Positions 6,069-14,062 of a DNA stretch of 43,517 nucleotides are shown here, in pieces (the stretch's first letter is position 1; every line of letters begins with the position of its first letter). Location: positions 1 to 43,517 of the forward strand of contig NZ_QOLA01000036.1 in the NCBI RefSeq assembly GCF_003324565.1, written 5' to 3'. Source of the stretch: Streptomyces sp. SDr-06. GTDB lineage: Bacteria > Actinomycetota > Actinomycetes > Streptomycetales > Streptomycetaceae. The notes beneath the pieces were generated by a model. The model did no database searches. It was given only the letters and a program-made list of their open reading frames with translations, and had not been told where the DNA came from. A program made the translations under genes and the position numbers.

Positions 6069-8246
6069 ATGGCGTCGCCGCGCAGTATCGGATTCGGGGC
6101 GGAGGGCGCCGAGGATCCGGAATCCGTCGGGGCGTACCGGCTCGAATCCGTGCTGGGCTCGGGCGGAATGGGTGTGGTGCACCTGGCCACGTCCCCCTCC
6201 GGCATGCGGCTCGCCGTGAAGGTCGTGCACGCCCAGCACGCCGCCGACCCGGAGTTCCGGGCGCGGTTCCGGCAGGAGGTCTCGGCGGCCCGCCGGGTCA
6301 GCGGCGCCTTCACCGCCTCCGTCGTCGACGCCGACCCGGACGCCGACCGGCCGTGGATGGCCACCGTGCACATCCCCGGGCCCACCCTCGCCGAACGGGT
6401 CAAGCGGGACGGGCCGTTGGCCGCCGCCGAGCTGCACCGGCTCGGCGCCGGGCTCGCCGAGGCGCTGCGCGACATCCACCGGGCCGGGGTGGTGCACCGC
6501 GACCTCAAGCCGAGCAATGTGCTGCTCGCCGCCGACGGGCCCAAGGTCATCGACTTCGGGATCTCGCGTCCCTACGACAGCGATCTGCGGACCGAGACGG
6601 GGAAGCTGATCGGTACGCCGCCCTTCATGGCGCCCGAGCAGTTCCAGCGGCCCCGCGAGGTCGGTCCCGCCGCGGACGTGTTCGCGATGGGCGCGGTGCT
6701 CGTGCACGCGGCGACGGGCAGCGGGCCCTTCGACTCGAACTCGCCCTATGTCGTCGCCTACCAGGTGGTGCACAACGAGCCGGACCTGACCGGGATTCCC
6801 GAGGATCTGGTGCCGGTGCTGAGCCGCTGCCTCGCCAAGGACCCCGGGGACCGGCCCACCCCGGACGAGCTGATGTCCGCGCTGCGCTCGGCCGCGTACG
6901 GGTCCGAGGCGCACACCCCCACCCAGCGGTTCCGCAACCCCGTCCCTCCCGCCCCCGACGAGAGCGCGCCCTCCGGCGAGGGCACCTCTCGTGACGCCTC
7001 CGTCGGCCGGCCCGCGTGGCGCCGGGCCCGCTGGGTCGTCGCGGCGCTCGCGCTGGCGGGCGTGGCCGGCGCGGGGGTGGCCGCCGTCCAGGCGCTGCCC
7101 GACGGCACCGGGACCGTGGCCACCGCCCCCGAACACCATCAGGCGCCCCGCTTCAGGCCCTGGAACGTCCAGTTGGCGGCCAAGGGCGAGGGAAACCGTA
7201 CGGCGTTCTGCTCACTCGGCGACCCGGGCGGCGCGCTGTACTGCTCCGCGCCCGGGGTCGTCGTGGCCCGGCTCGACCCCGGCGGCGGGAAGGCCGTGTG
7301 GTCGGTGCCCGGGGCGAGCGGGGAACTGCTCTCGGACGATCTCGCCCCCGTCACGGCGGGCGGCCGGGTCCTGGTGCGGGCCCCGGGCGGGCCGCTGCGG
7401 GCGTACGACGCGGACACCGGGAAGCCGGTGTGGTCCGCCGACGTATCGGCGTACTCCGGGGTGCATCCCGCGGGCGCCACCGTGCTGCTCACCACGGCGG
7501 ACGGGCGCGTCGCGGCCCTCAACTCCGCGACCGGCAAGGAGAGTTGGCGCAAGCCGCTCGGGGGGCCTCGGTCGCAGTGGGTCGTACCGCCCGGCGTCGC
7601 GCCGTCCGGCGGGGAGGGGGCGGGGTCGGCGAGCGGCGCCGCCGGGCCGGTCTACGTCGCCACTCCCTCCGCCGATGGCGCCTCGACCTCCGTGTCCGCC
7701 GTGGATCCGGCCACCGGGACCGTGCGGTGGCAGGCCCGCGCCGACGGGCGGCTGCGGCCCGTCGGGGCCGGGCCCGGGGCCGTGTTCCTGATCGCGACCG
7801 ACGCCGCGGGGTTCACCTCGGCGGTGGTACGGCTCGACACCGCCACCCACGCCGCCCGCCGGACCACCCTGACCGCCCCGCTCGACCAGGCGCAGGCCGG
7901 GATCGACGGGGACAGCGTCTACCTCTTCGGGGCGGGCGGGGCGCTGGTCGCGGTCGACTCGGCACAGGGCGGCGAGAAGTGGCGCCTGGACACGGGGGTG
8001 GCCCGCGCCTCGCGGCCCGTCGCCTCGGACGGCCAGGTGTACCTGACGGGAGCCGACGGCCGACTGCTCGCCTTCGACGCGCGCAGGGGCGTATTCACCG
8101 GGCAGACCAACCCCCGCATGAACAAAGGGCGTTACACCTTCACGCCCGCGCTTCCCGCACCGCTCGCCGCCGGAGGACGGGTGTACGCCGCCTCGCCCGA
8201 CGGGTCGGTCTTCGCGGTCGACCCGGCGGACATCGCCAGTTGGTGA
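6069..8246 (+). CDS. Membrane Ser/Thr protein kinase with C-terminal PQQ-type beta-propeller
   Basis: 725 residues. The N-terminal Hanks kinase is complete: glycine loop LGSGGMGVV (29-37), catalytic Lys51 in LAVKVV, HRDLKPSN (143-150) with Asp145, IDFGIS (161-166) and APE (188-190). A proline-rich linker leads to one membrane segment at about 322-343. The rest, probably outside the cell, is a repeat domain of PQQ/WD-like blades (for example RVLVRAPGGPLRAYDADTGKPVW, RVAALNSATGKESW, QVYLTGADGRLLAFDARRG). This layout matches AfsK-like Streptomyces kinases, where the propeller may sense a ligand. The start has GGGGGTGGG just upstream. A much longer upstream extension of the frame is antisense to other genes and is rejected. 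Ligand and substrates are unknown. Confidence 0.93.
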   Translation: MASPRSIGFGAEGAEDPESVGAYRLESVLGSGGMGVVHLATSPSGMRLAVKVVHAQHAADPEFRARFRQEVSAARRVSGAFTASVVDADPDADRPWMATVHIPGPTLAERVKRDGPLAAAELHRLGAGLAEALRDIHRAGVVHRDLKPSNVLLAADGPKVIDFGISRPYDSDLRTETGKLIGTPPFMAPEQFQRPREVGPAADVFAMGAVLVHAATGSGPFDSNSPYVVAYQVVHNEPDLTGIPEDLVPVLSRCLAKDPGDRPTPDELMSALRSAAYGSEAHTPTQRFRNPVPPAPDESAPSGEGTSRDASVGRPAWRRARWVVAALALAGVAGAGVAAVQALPDGTGTVATAPEHHQAPRFRPWNVQLAAKGEGNRTAFCSLGDPGGALYCSAPGVVVARLDPGGGKAVWSVPGASGELLSDDLAPVTAGGRVLVRAPGGPLRAYDADTGKPVWSADVSAYSGVHPAGATVLLTTADGRVAALNSATGKESWRKPLGGPRSQWVVPPGVAPSGGEGAGSASGAAGPVYVATPSADGASTSVSAVDPATGTVRWQARADGRLRPVGAGPGAVFLIATDAAGFTSAVVRLDTATHAARRTTLTAPLDQAQAGIDGDSVYLFGAGGALVAVDSAQGGEKWRLDTGVARASRPVASDGQVYLTGADGRLLAFDARRGVFTGQTNPRMNKGRYTFTPALPAPLAAGGRVYAASPDGSVFAVDPADIASW

Positions 8247-8393
8247 GGGCCGGGTGGCGGCGATGGCCCAGCGCCCGCCGAGGACGGTCGGCGACGGCGG
8301 TGCAGCGCGCCCGCACAGGACGCGCCGCGCCGTGCGGGTGGCGTACGGCCGCTTGAGGGCGGGCCGCCGCCACCTCTTCCGGGACGCTCCCCG

Positions 8394-10244
8394 TCAGCCC
8401 AGCTTCGAGACGTCGCGGACGGCGCCGCGGTCGGCGCTGGTGGCCATCGCCGCGTAGGCGCGCAGCGCGGCCGAGACCTTGCGCTCGCGGTTCTTCGGGG
8501 CGTAGACCCCGCCCAGCGCCTCGCGCCGGGCCGCCAACTCGGGCTCGGGGACGAGGAGTTCGATCGTGCGGTGGGGGATGTCGATCCGGATGCGGTCGCC
8601 GTCCTCGACCAGGGCGATCGTGCCGCCGGACGCCGCCTCGGGCGAGGCGTGGCCGATGGAGAGGCCCGAGGTGCCGCCGGAGAAGCGGCCGTCGGTGATC
8701 AGCGCGCAGGTCTTGCCGAGGCCGCGGCCCTTGAGGAAGGACGTCGGGTACAGCATCTCCTGCATGCCGGGGCCGCCCTTGGGACCCTCGTAGCGGATCA
8801 CGACGACGTCGCCGTGCGTGATCTCCTTGCGCAGGATCTTGTCGACGGCCTCTTCCTGCGACTCGCAGACCACGGCCGGGCCCTCGAAGGTCCAGATCGA
8901 CTCGTCGACGCCGGCCGTCTTCACGACGCAGCCGTCCTCGGCGAGGTTGCCGTGCAGGACCGCGAGGCCGCCGTCCTTGCTGTACGCGTGCGCCGCGTCG
9001 CGGATGCAGCCCTCGGCGGCGTCGGTGTCGAGGGTGTCCCAGCGCTCGGACTGCGAGAAGGCGGTCGCCGAGCGGACGCAGCCGGGGGCCGCGTGCCACA
9101 GCTCGACCGCCTCGGCCGACGGGGAGCCGCCGCGCACGTCCCAGGCGTCCAGCCACTCCTTGATCGAGCGGGAGTGGACGGTGTGCACGTCCTCGTTGAG
9201 CAGGCCCGCGCGGTACAGCTCGCCGAGGATCGCCGGGATGCCACCGGCGCGGTGCACGTCCTCCATGTAGTACGTACGGTTCTTGGCGACGTTCGGGGCG
9301 ACCTTGGCCAGGCAGGGGACGCGGCGGCTGATGGCGTCCATGTCGCTGAGGCCGTAGTCGAGCTCGGCCTCCTGGGCGGCGGCGAGCAGGTGCAGGATCG
9401 TGTTGGTGGAGCCGCCCATCGCGATGTCGAGCGCCATGGCGTTCTCGAACGCGGCGCGGGTCGCGATGGAGCGGGGCAGGACGGAGGCGTCGTCCTCCTC
9501 GTAGTACCGCTTGGTGATGTCGACGACCGTGCGGGCCGCGTTCTCGTACAGGGCGCGGCGGGCGGTGTGGGTCGCCAGGACCGATCCGTTGCCGGGCAGG
9601 CTCAGGCCGATCGCCTCGGTGAGGCAGTTCATGGAGTTGGCCGTGAACATGCCGGAGCAGGAGCCGCAGGTCGGACAGGCGTTCTCCTCGATGCGGAGGA
9701 TGTCCGCGTCGGAGATCTTGTCGTTGACCGCGTCCGAGATCGCGTCGACGAGGTCGAGGGTACGGACCGTGCCGTCGACCAGGGTCGCCTTGCCGGACTC
9801 CATCGGGCCGCCGGAGACGAAGACGGTGGGGATGTTGAGGCGGAGCGCCGCCATCAGCATGCCGGGGGTGATCTTGTCGCAGTTGGAGATGCAGATCAGG
9901 GCGTCCGCGCAGTGCGCCTCGACCATGTACTCCACGCTGTCCGCGATGAGGTCGCGGGAGGGGAGGCTGTAGAGCATGCCGCCGTGGCCCATCGCGATGC
10001 CGTCGTCCACGGCGATCGTGTTGAACTCGCGGGGCACGGCGCCGGCCGCGAGGATCGCCTCGCTGACGATGCGGCCGACCGGGGCGAGGTGGGTGTGGCC
10101 CGGAACGAACTCGGTGAAGCTGTTCGCCACGGCGATGATCGGCTTGCCGATGTCCTCGCTCGCTACACCGGAGGCCCGCATCAGGGCGCGGGCGCCCGCC
10201 ATGTTGCGGCCGTGGGTGACTGTGCGGGACCTCAGCTCGGGCAT
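8394..10244 (-). CDS. ilvD: Dihydroxy-acid dehydratase
   Basis: This enzyme dehydrates 2,3-dihydroxy-isovalerate and -methylvalerate to the 2-keto acids of valine and isoleucine. The 616 residues equal the usual length. Family motifs include DGIAMGHGGM, ISNCDKITPGML and NACPTCGSCSGMFTANSMNC, whose cysteines bind the iron-sulfur cluster; further on are GGSTNTILHL and YEGPKGGPGMQEML, ending in GRFSGGTSGLSIGHASPEAA. The ATG at 10244 has GAGGAG upstream. It stands apart from other branched-chain genes, as in Streptomyces generally, and is convergent with the kinase gene. The 147-base gap between them holds only GC-rich inverted stretches. Confidence 0.97.
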   Translation of the reverse strand: MPELRSRTVTHGRNMAGARALMRASGVASEDIGKPIIAVANSFTEFVPGHTHLAPVGRIVSEAILAAGAVPREFNTIAVDDGIAMGHGGMLYSLPSRDLIADSVEYMVEAHCADALICISNCDKITPGMLMAALRLNIPTVFVSGGPMESGKATLVDGTVRTLDLVDAISDAVNDKISDADILRIEENACPTCGSCSGMFTANSMNCLTEAIGLSLPGNGSVLATHTARRALYENAARTVVDITKRYYEEDDASVLPRSIATRAAFENAMALDIAMGGSTNTILHLLAAAQEAELDYGLSDMDAISRRVPCLAKVAPNVAKNRTYYMEDVHRAGGIPAILGELYRAGLLNEDVHTVHSRSIKEWLDAWDVRGGSPSAEAVELWHAAPGCVRSATAFSQSERWDTLDTDAAEGCIRDAAHAYSKDGGLAVLHGNLAEDGCVVKTAGVDESIWTFEGPAVVCESQEEAVDKILRKEITHGDVVVIRYEGPKGGPGMQEMLYPTSFLKGRGLGKTCALITDGRFSGGTSGLSIGHASPEAASGGTIALVEDGDRIRIDIPHRTIELLVPEPELAARREALGGVYAPKNRERKVSAALRAYAAMATSADRGAVRDVSKLG

Positions 10245-10414
10245 CGTCGCTCGTCTCCTCGTCGGGTCCCCCCTGCTCCTCTTAGCGTGGGGGTATGCCT
10301 GTGTGTGAGCCTACGCCGCGGCTCCGCCATCTGGACAGGGTGTCCGGATGGCGGGACCCGGGGTTCGCGATGTGACCCCCGTCGGGGGGCTGGGGTGCGA
10401 CGGCCCCGCCCGTC

Positions 10415-10665
10415 TGCGCAGTTCCCCGCGCCCCTTCACCCGGCTTCGTCCGCGGGCCGTGCGTCGTTGCTCGCGCCGTTCCCCGCGCCCCTCAAACCCG
10501 CCTTCGGCCGCGGGCCGTGACCACTTGCTCGCGCAGTTCCCCGCGCCCCTGAAACCCGCCTTCGGCCGCAGGCCATGCGTCGTTGCTCGCGCAGTTCCCC
10601 GCGCCCCTAAAAGCCGCTTTCGGCCGCGGGCCGTGCTCGCTTCTCGCGCCGTTCCTCGCGCCCCT
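10415..10665. repeat. Five tandem 57-58 bp repeats with core GCGCAGTTCCCCGCGCCCCT
   Basis: The core occurs at about 10415-10435, 10472-10492, 10530-10550, 10588-10608 and 10645-10665, a spacing of 57 or 58 bases. Copies differ by one or two bases (GCGCCGTT in copies 2 and 5, TTCCTCGCG in copy 5). Between cores lies a second conserved block, CTTCGGCCGCGGGCCGTG, preceded by AAACCCGC in most copies. A further copy in the opposite orientation is at 18828-18850. The element is familiar from Streptomyces intergenic regions, usually single. The surrounding gap (10245-10691) has no credible gene. The array lies downstream of the TetR gene and upstream of ilvD. Confidence 0.85.
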
Positions 10666-10691
10666 GGCGGTGTCGGCCGGCGTGGGCGGCC

Positions 10692-11306
10692 TCAGCCGGG
10701 GTCGGTCAGGTAGCGCTGGAGGGTGGGGGCGACCATGGTCACGATCTCCTCCGCGGGTACGGAGGCGAGCGGCTCCACCTCCAATACGTACCGCATGATC
10801 ACGATCCCCATCATGTGCGACGCCGCGAGCTCCGCACGGAAGCGGGGGTCGGGGACCGACAGGTCGGCCGCCACCCGCTCCAGCAGGCGCCGCAGGACGA
10901 ACCCCCGCAGGACCTTCGCCGCCGCCTCGTGCGTGAGGGCCGAGCGGAGCACGGCGATCAGCGGCGTGCGGGTCGCCGGGTTCTCCCAGATGGAGAGGAA
11001 GTAGCGGGCGAGCCGCTCGCCCACGCCGTCCAGGTCGTCGCCGAGCACCGCGGGCAACGTCAGCGCCGGTTCGAAGTGGACCTCGATGGCCGCCGCGAAC
11101 ACCTCGTCCTTCGTGCCGAAGTAGTGGTGGACGAGCGCCGCGTCCACCCCCGCCGCCTTGGCGATGCCCCGCATGGACGTCTTGTCGTAGCCCCGGTCGG
11201 AGAACTCCGTACGGGCTGCGGTCAGGATGCGTTCGCGGGCGCCCGGCCCCGCTTCGGCGGCGGCCCGAGGGGGGCGGCCGCGCCGGCGCGGTGCGGCGTC
11301 CGTCAT
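10692..11306 (-). CDS. TetR family transcriptional regulator
   Basis: 204 residues. After a basic tail (RRRGRPPRAAAEA) the DNA-binding domain reads ERILTAARTEFSDRGYDKTSMRGIAKAAGVDAALVHHYFGTKDEVFAAAI, a typical TetR helix-turn-helix. The C-terminal half (RTPLIAVLRSALTHEAAAKVLRGFVLRRLLERVA) resembles the TetR_C subgroup common in actinobacteria. Its ATG overlaps the stop of the sugar-isomerase gene by four bases (ATGA), so the two are translationally coupled and transcribed together. Target unknown; autoregulation of the pair is plausible. Confidence 0.9.
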   Translation of the reverse strand: MTDAAPRRRGRPPRAAAEAGPGARERILTAARTEFSDRGYDKTSMRGIAKAAGVDAALVHHYFGTKDEVFAAAIEVHFEPALTLPAVLGDDLDGVGERLARYFLSIWENPATRTPLIAVLRSALTHEAAAKVLRGFVLRRLLERVAADLSVPDPRFRAELAASHMMGIVIMRYVLEVEPLASVPAEEIVTMVAPTLQRYLTDPG

Positions 11307-12124
11307 GCGCGGCGGGCCGGCGCGGACGCGAGGTGCAGCCGGGTGAAGGCGAGGGCCTCGGCGAGGTCGGCCTCGCGTTCGGCGGCGGACATGGCCCGCC
11401 GGGTGTTGACCTCGATGACGACGTGGCCGTCGAAGCCGGTGAGGGCGAGGCGCTCCAGGAGTTCCGCGCAGGGCTGGGTGCCGCGGCCCGGCACCAGATG
11501 CTCGTCCTTCGCCGAGCCGCGCCCGTCCGCGAGGTGCAAATGGGCGAGCCGGTCCCCCATCCGGTCGACCATGGCCATCGCGTCCGTGCGCGAGGTCGCG
11601 GCGTGCGACAGGTCCACCGTGAAGTGGCGGTAGTCGTCCTTCGTGACGTCCCAGTCGGGGGCGTACGCCAGCATCTCGCGGTCGCGGTAGCGCCACGGGT
11701 ACATGTTCTCGACGGCGAATCTGACGTCCGTCTCGTCGGCCATCCGCCAGATCCCGTTGACGAAGTCGCGGGAGTACTGACGCTGCCAGCGGAAGGGCGG
11801 GTGGACCACCACCGCGGACGCGCCGAGCTTCTCCGCCGCCGCCCGCGCGCGCTGCAGCTTCACCCAGGGATCGGTGGACCAGACCCGCTGCGTGATCAGC
11901 AGACACGGCGCGTGGACGGCCAGGATCGGCACCTGGTGATAGTCGGAGAGCCGCCGCAGGGCTTCGATGTCCTGGCTCACGGGGTCGGTCCAGACCATGA
12001 CCTCGACGCCGTCGTAGCCCAGGCGCGCGGCGATCTCGAAGGCCGTCGCCGTCGACTCCGGGTAGACCGAGGCCGTGGACAGGGCGACCTTCGCATCCGG
12101 GATGCGCACCACTGGTTCTGCCAC
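11303..12124 (-). CDS. Sugar phosphate isomerase/epimerase family (TIM barrel)
   Basis: 273 residues with the AP-endonuclease-2/xylose-isomerase-like barrel. Metal-site landmarks are visible: GYDGVEVMVW, ILAVHAPCL, AVVVHPPF, FAVENMYP, FTVDLSHAA, AHLHLADG and HVVIEVNTR. The Glu, His and Asp residues in these strands are the usual divalent-metal ligands. Such proteins isomerise sugars, inositols or hydroxypyruvate-like compounds; the exact substrate cannot be told. Start is GTG at 12124, with no strong Shine-Dalgarno. It is coupled to the downstream TetR gene by a 4-base overlap. Confidence 0.88.
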   Translation of the reverse strand: MAEPVVRIPDAKVALSTASVYPESTATAFEIAARLGYDGVEVMVWTDPVSQDIEALRRLSDYHQVPILAVHAPCLLITQRVWSTDPWVKLQRARAAAEKLGASAVVVHPPFRWQRQYSRDFVNGIWRMADETDVRFAVENMYPWRYRDREMLAYAPDWDVTKDDYRHFTVDLSHAATSRTDAMAMVDRMGDRLAHLHLADGRGSAKDEHLVPGRGTQPCAELLERLALTGFDGHVVIEVNTRRAMSAAEREADLAEALAFTRLHLASAPARRA

Positions 12125-12216
12125 GGAGACAGGGTACGGGCCGCCACCGCCGAGGGGGGAGGCGGTCCGGTGAGCCCGACGAACGTCACACTCGCCGGGA
12201 ACCGCTCACCCCCGCG

Positions 12217-13149
12217 TCACCTCACGGGCAGGTGGTCGAGGTGGCGCAGGATCACGCCCTCGCGCAGCGCCCAGGGGCAGACCTCCAGCTCATCGACCGC
12301 GAACAGGTCCATCGCGCCCTCGGCCACCAGCGCCCCGGCGAGCAGCTGCGGCGCCCGCCCGACGGACACTCCGGGCAGCGATGTGCGCTGCTCGGTCGTC
12401 ATGGCGGCGAGCTTGGGGACCCACTCCTCCAGTGATTTACGACTCAGAGTGCGCTGGACGTAGGCGCCCTCGCTCGACCGTGCGGCCCCCGCGATCCGCG
12501 CAAGCTGCTTGAACGTCTTCGACGTGGCGACCACGTGGTCGGGCTGCCCCGAGCGGGTGAACTCCCCCACGGTGCCCGCGATTTGGGCCCGCACATGACG
12601 GCGCAGGGCCCGCACGTCGGCCGGGTCCGGCGGGTCGCCCGGCAGCCAGCCCGCGGTCAGCCGACCGGCGCCGAGCGGCAGCGAGACCGCCGCGTCCGGC
12701 TCCTCGTCGATGCCGTACGCGACTTCGAGCGAGCCGCCGCCGATGTCGAGCAGGAGCAGTTTCCCGGCCGACCAGCCGTACCAGCGGCGCGCCGCGAGAA
12801 AGGTGAGGCGCGCCTCCTCCTCGCCGGAGAGCACCGCCAGATCGGCCCCGGTCTCGGCGCGGACCCGGGCGATCACCTCGTCCACGTTGCTGGCCTCGCG
12901 CACCGCGGAGGTCGCGAAGGGGAGCAGTTCCTGGACACCCTTGTCCTCGGCCGAGAGGAGCGCGCCGCTGATCGTGGCGACGAGGCGGTCGACGCCTTCC
13001 GGCCCGATCGCACCGTCCTCGTCGAGGAGTTCGGCGAGCCGCAGCTCGGCCTTGTGCGAGTGCGCGGGCAGCGGCGCGGCGCCGGCGTGCGCGTCCACCA
13101 CCAGCAGATGAACCGTGTTCGACCCCACATCGAGGACTCCGAGTCTCAT
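12217..13149 (-). CDS. Ppx/GppA family phosphatase
   Basis: 310 residues of the ASKHA exopolyphosphatase/guanosine pentaphosphatase family. The N-terminal phosphate motif is VLDVGSNTVHLLVVDAH (5-21). The second conserved region is LLLDIGGGSLEVAYG, and E in SGEEEARLTFLA matches the catalytic Glu region. It lacks the C-terminal HD-like extension of long Ppx enzymes, so it is the short actinobacterial type. It hydrolyses polyphosphate or pppGpp; which one cannot be settled here. ATG 13149 starts directly at the first strand; a 30-codon upstream extension is not conserved-looking. It is divergent from the cysteine-rich gene, 52 bases away. Confidence 0.9.
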   Translation of the reverse strand: MRLGVLDVGSNTVHLLVVDAHAGAAPLPAHSHKAELRLAELLDEDGAIGPEGVDRLVATISGALLSAEDKGVQELLPFATSAVREASNVDEVIARVRAETGADLAVLSGEEEARLTFLAARRWYGWSAGKLLLLDIGGGSLEVAYGIDEEPDAAVSLPLGAGRLTAGWLPGDPPDPADVRALRRHVRAQIAGTVGEFTRSGQPDHVVATSKTFKQLARIAGAARSSEGAYVQRTLSRKSLEEWVPKLAAMTTEQRTSLPGVSVGRAPQLLAGALVAEGAMDLFAVDELEVCPWALREGVILRHLDHLPVR

Positions 13150-13201
13150 GGACTGAACGCTACTGCGCGTCCGGACGGGGCCTCGGACATACGCTTGAGG
13201 T

Positions 13202-14038
13202 GTGCCAAAGACGAAAAAGGCGAAGCCGGGCAAAGCCAAAGCCCCGAAGAACCCCGAGAACCAGTCACCGGGTGAGCAGAAGAGGGCTCAGGACGAGCAG
13301 GGGATCGACTTCCCGCGCGCCTGGGTCGAATTTCCCGACCCGGCCGACGACGAGCAGGTCTTCCGCTGCGACCTGACCTGGCTCACCTCGCGGTGGACCT
13401 GCATCTTCGGCAGCGGCTGCCAGGGCATCGAGGCGGGCCGGGCCGACGACGGCTGCTGCACCCTGGGCGCCCACTTCTCCGACAAGGACGACGAGAAGCG
13501 GGTGGCCGGGCATGTGGCGCGGCTCACCCCGGAGCTGTGGCAGTTCCACGACGTCGGCACCTCGTCGGGCTGGGTCCAGACCGACGAGGACGGCGACCGC
13601 CAGACCCGCCGCTGGAACGGCTCCTGCATCTTCCAGAACCGGCCGGGCTTCGCGGGCGGCGCCGGCTGCTCGCTGCACATCCTCGCCCTCAAGGAGGGCA
13701 AGGAGCCGCTGGAGACCAAGCCGGACGTCTGCTGGCAGCTGCCGGTGCGCCGCACGTACGACTGGATCGAGCGGCCCGACGACACCAAGGTGCTGCAGAT
13801 CTCGATCGGCGAGTACGACCGCCGCGGCTGGGGCCCCGGCGGCCACGACCTGCACTGGTGGTGCACCTCGGCGACCTCCGCCCACGGCGCGGGCGAGCCC
13901 GTCTTCGTGACGTACAGGCCCGAGCTGACCGAGCTGATGGGCGAGGAGGCGTACGCCGTGCTCGTCGGGCTGTGCGAGGCGCGGCTCGCCTCGCAGCTGC
14001 CCCTGGTCGCCCCGCACCCGGCCGACCCGAAGCGGTAA
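13202..14038 (+). CDS. Conserved cysteine-rich protein of unknown function
   Basis: 278 residues. A lysine-rich N-terminus (MPKTKKAKPGKAKAPKN) precedes a body with nine cysteines at 56, 67, 73, 85, 86, 142, 156, 177 and 221, including CIFGSGCQGI, GCCTLGAHF and GCSLHIL. Many Trp residues cluster near the end (GYDRRGWGPGGHDLHWWC region). The pattern recalls YkgJ/DUF3109-like putative metal-binding proteins, but I cannot prove membership. No signal or membrane segment. The GTG start has no proper Shine-Dalgarno; TACGCT at 13190-13195 would suit a leaderless message. It is divergent from the Ppx/GppA gene and convergent with the sigma-like gene. Confidence 0.8.
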   Translation: MPKTKKAKPGKAKAPKNPENQSPGEQKRAQDEQGIDFPRAWVEFPDPADDEQVFRCDLTWLTSRWTCIFGSGCQGIEAGRADDGCCTLGAHFSDKDDEKRVAGHVARLTPELWQFHDVGTSSGWVQTDEDGDRQTRRWNGSCIFQNRPGFAGGAGCSLHILALKEGKEPLETKPDVCWQLPVRRTYDWIERPDDTKVLQISIGEYDRRGWGPGGHDLHWWCTSATSAHGAGEPVFVTYRPELTELMGEEAYAVLVGLCEARLASQLPLVAPHPADPKR

Positions 14039-14062
14039 CCGCCTTACCTCGTACGGGAGTTG

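Noticed and set aside
10415..10665. Regularly spaced repeats that could suggest a CRISPR array
   Set aside because: The segments between cores are themselves conserved, the repeat is an ordinary Streptomyces intergenic element, and no cas genes are present.
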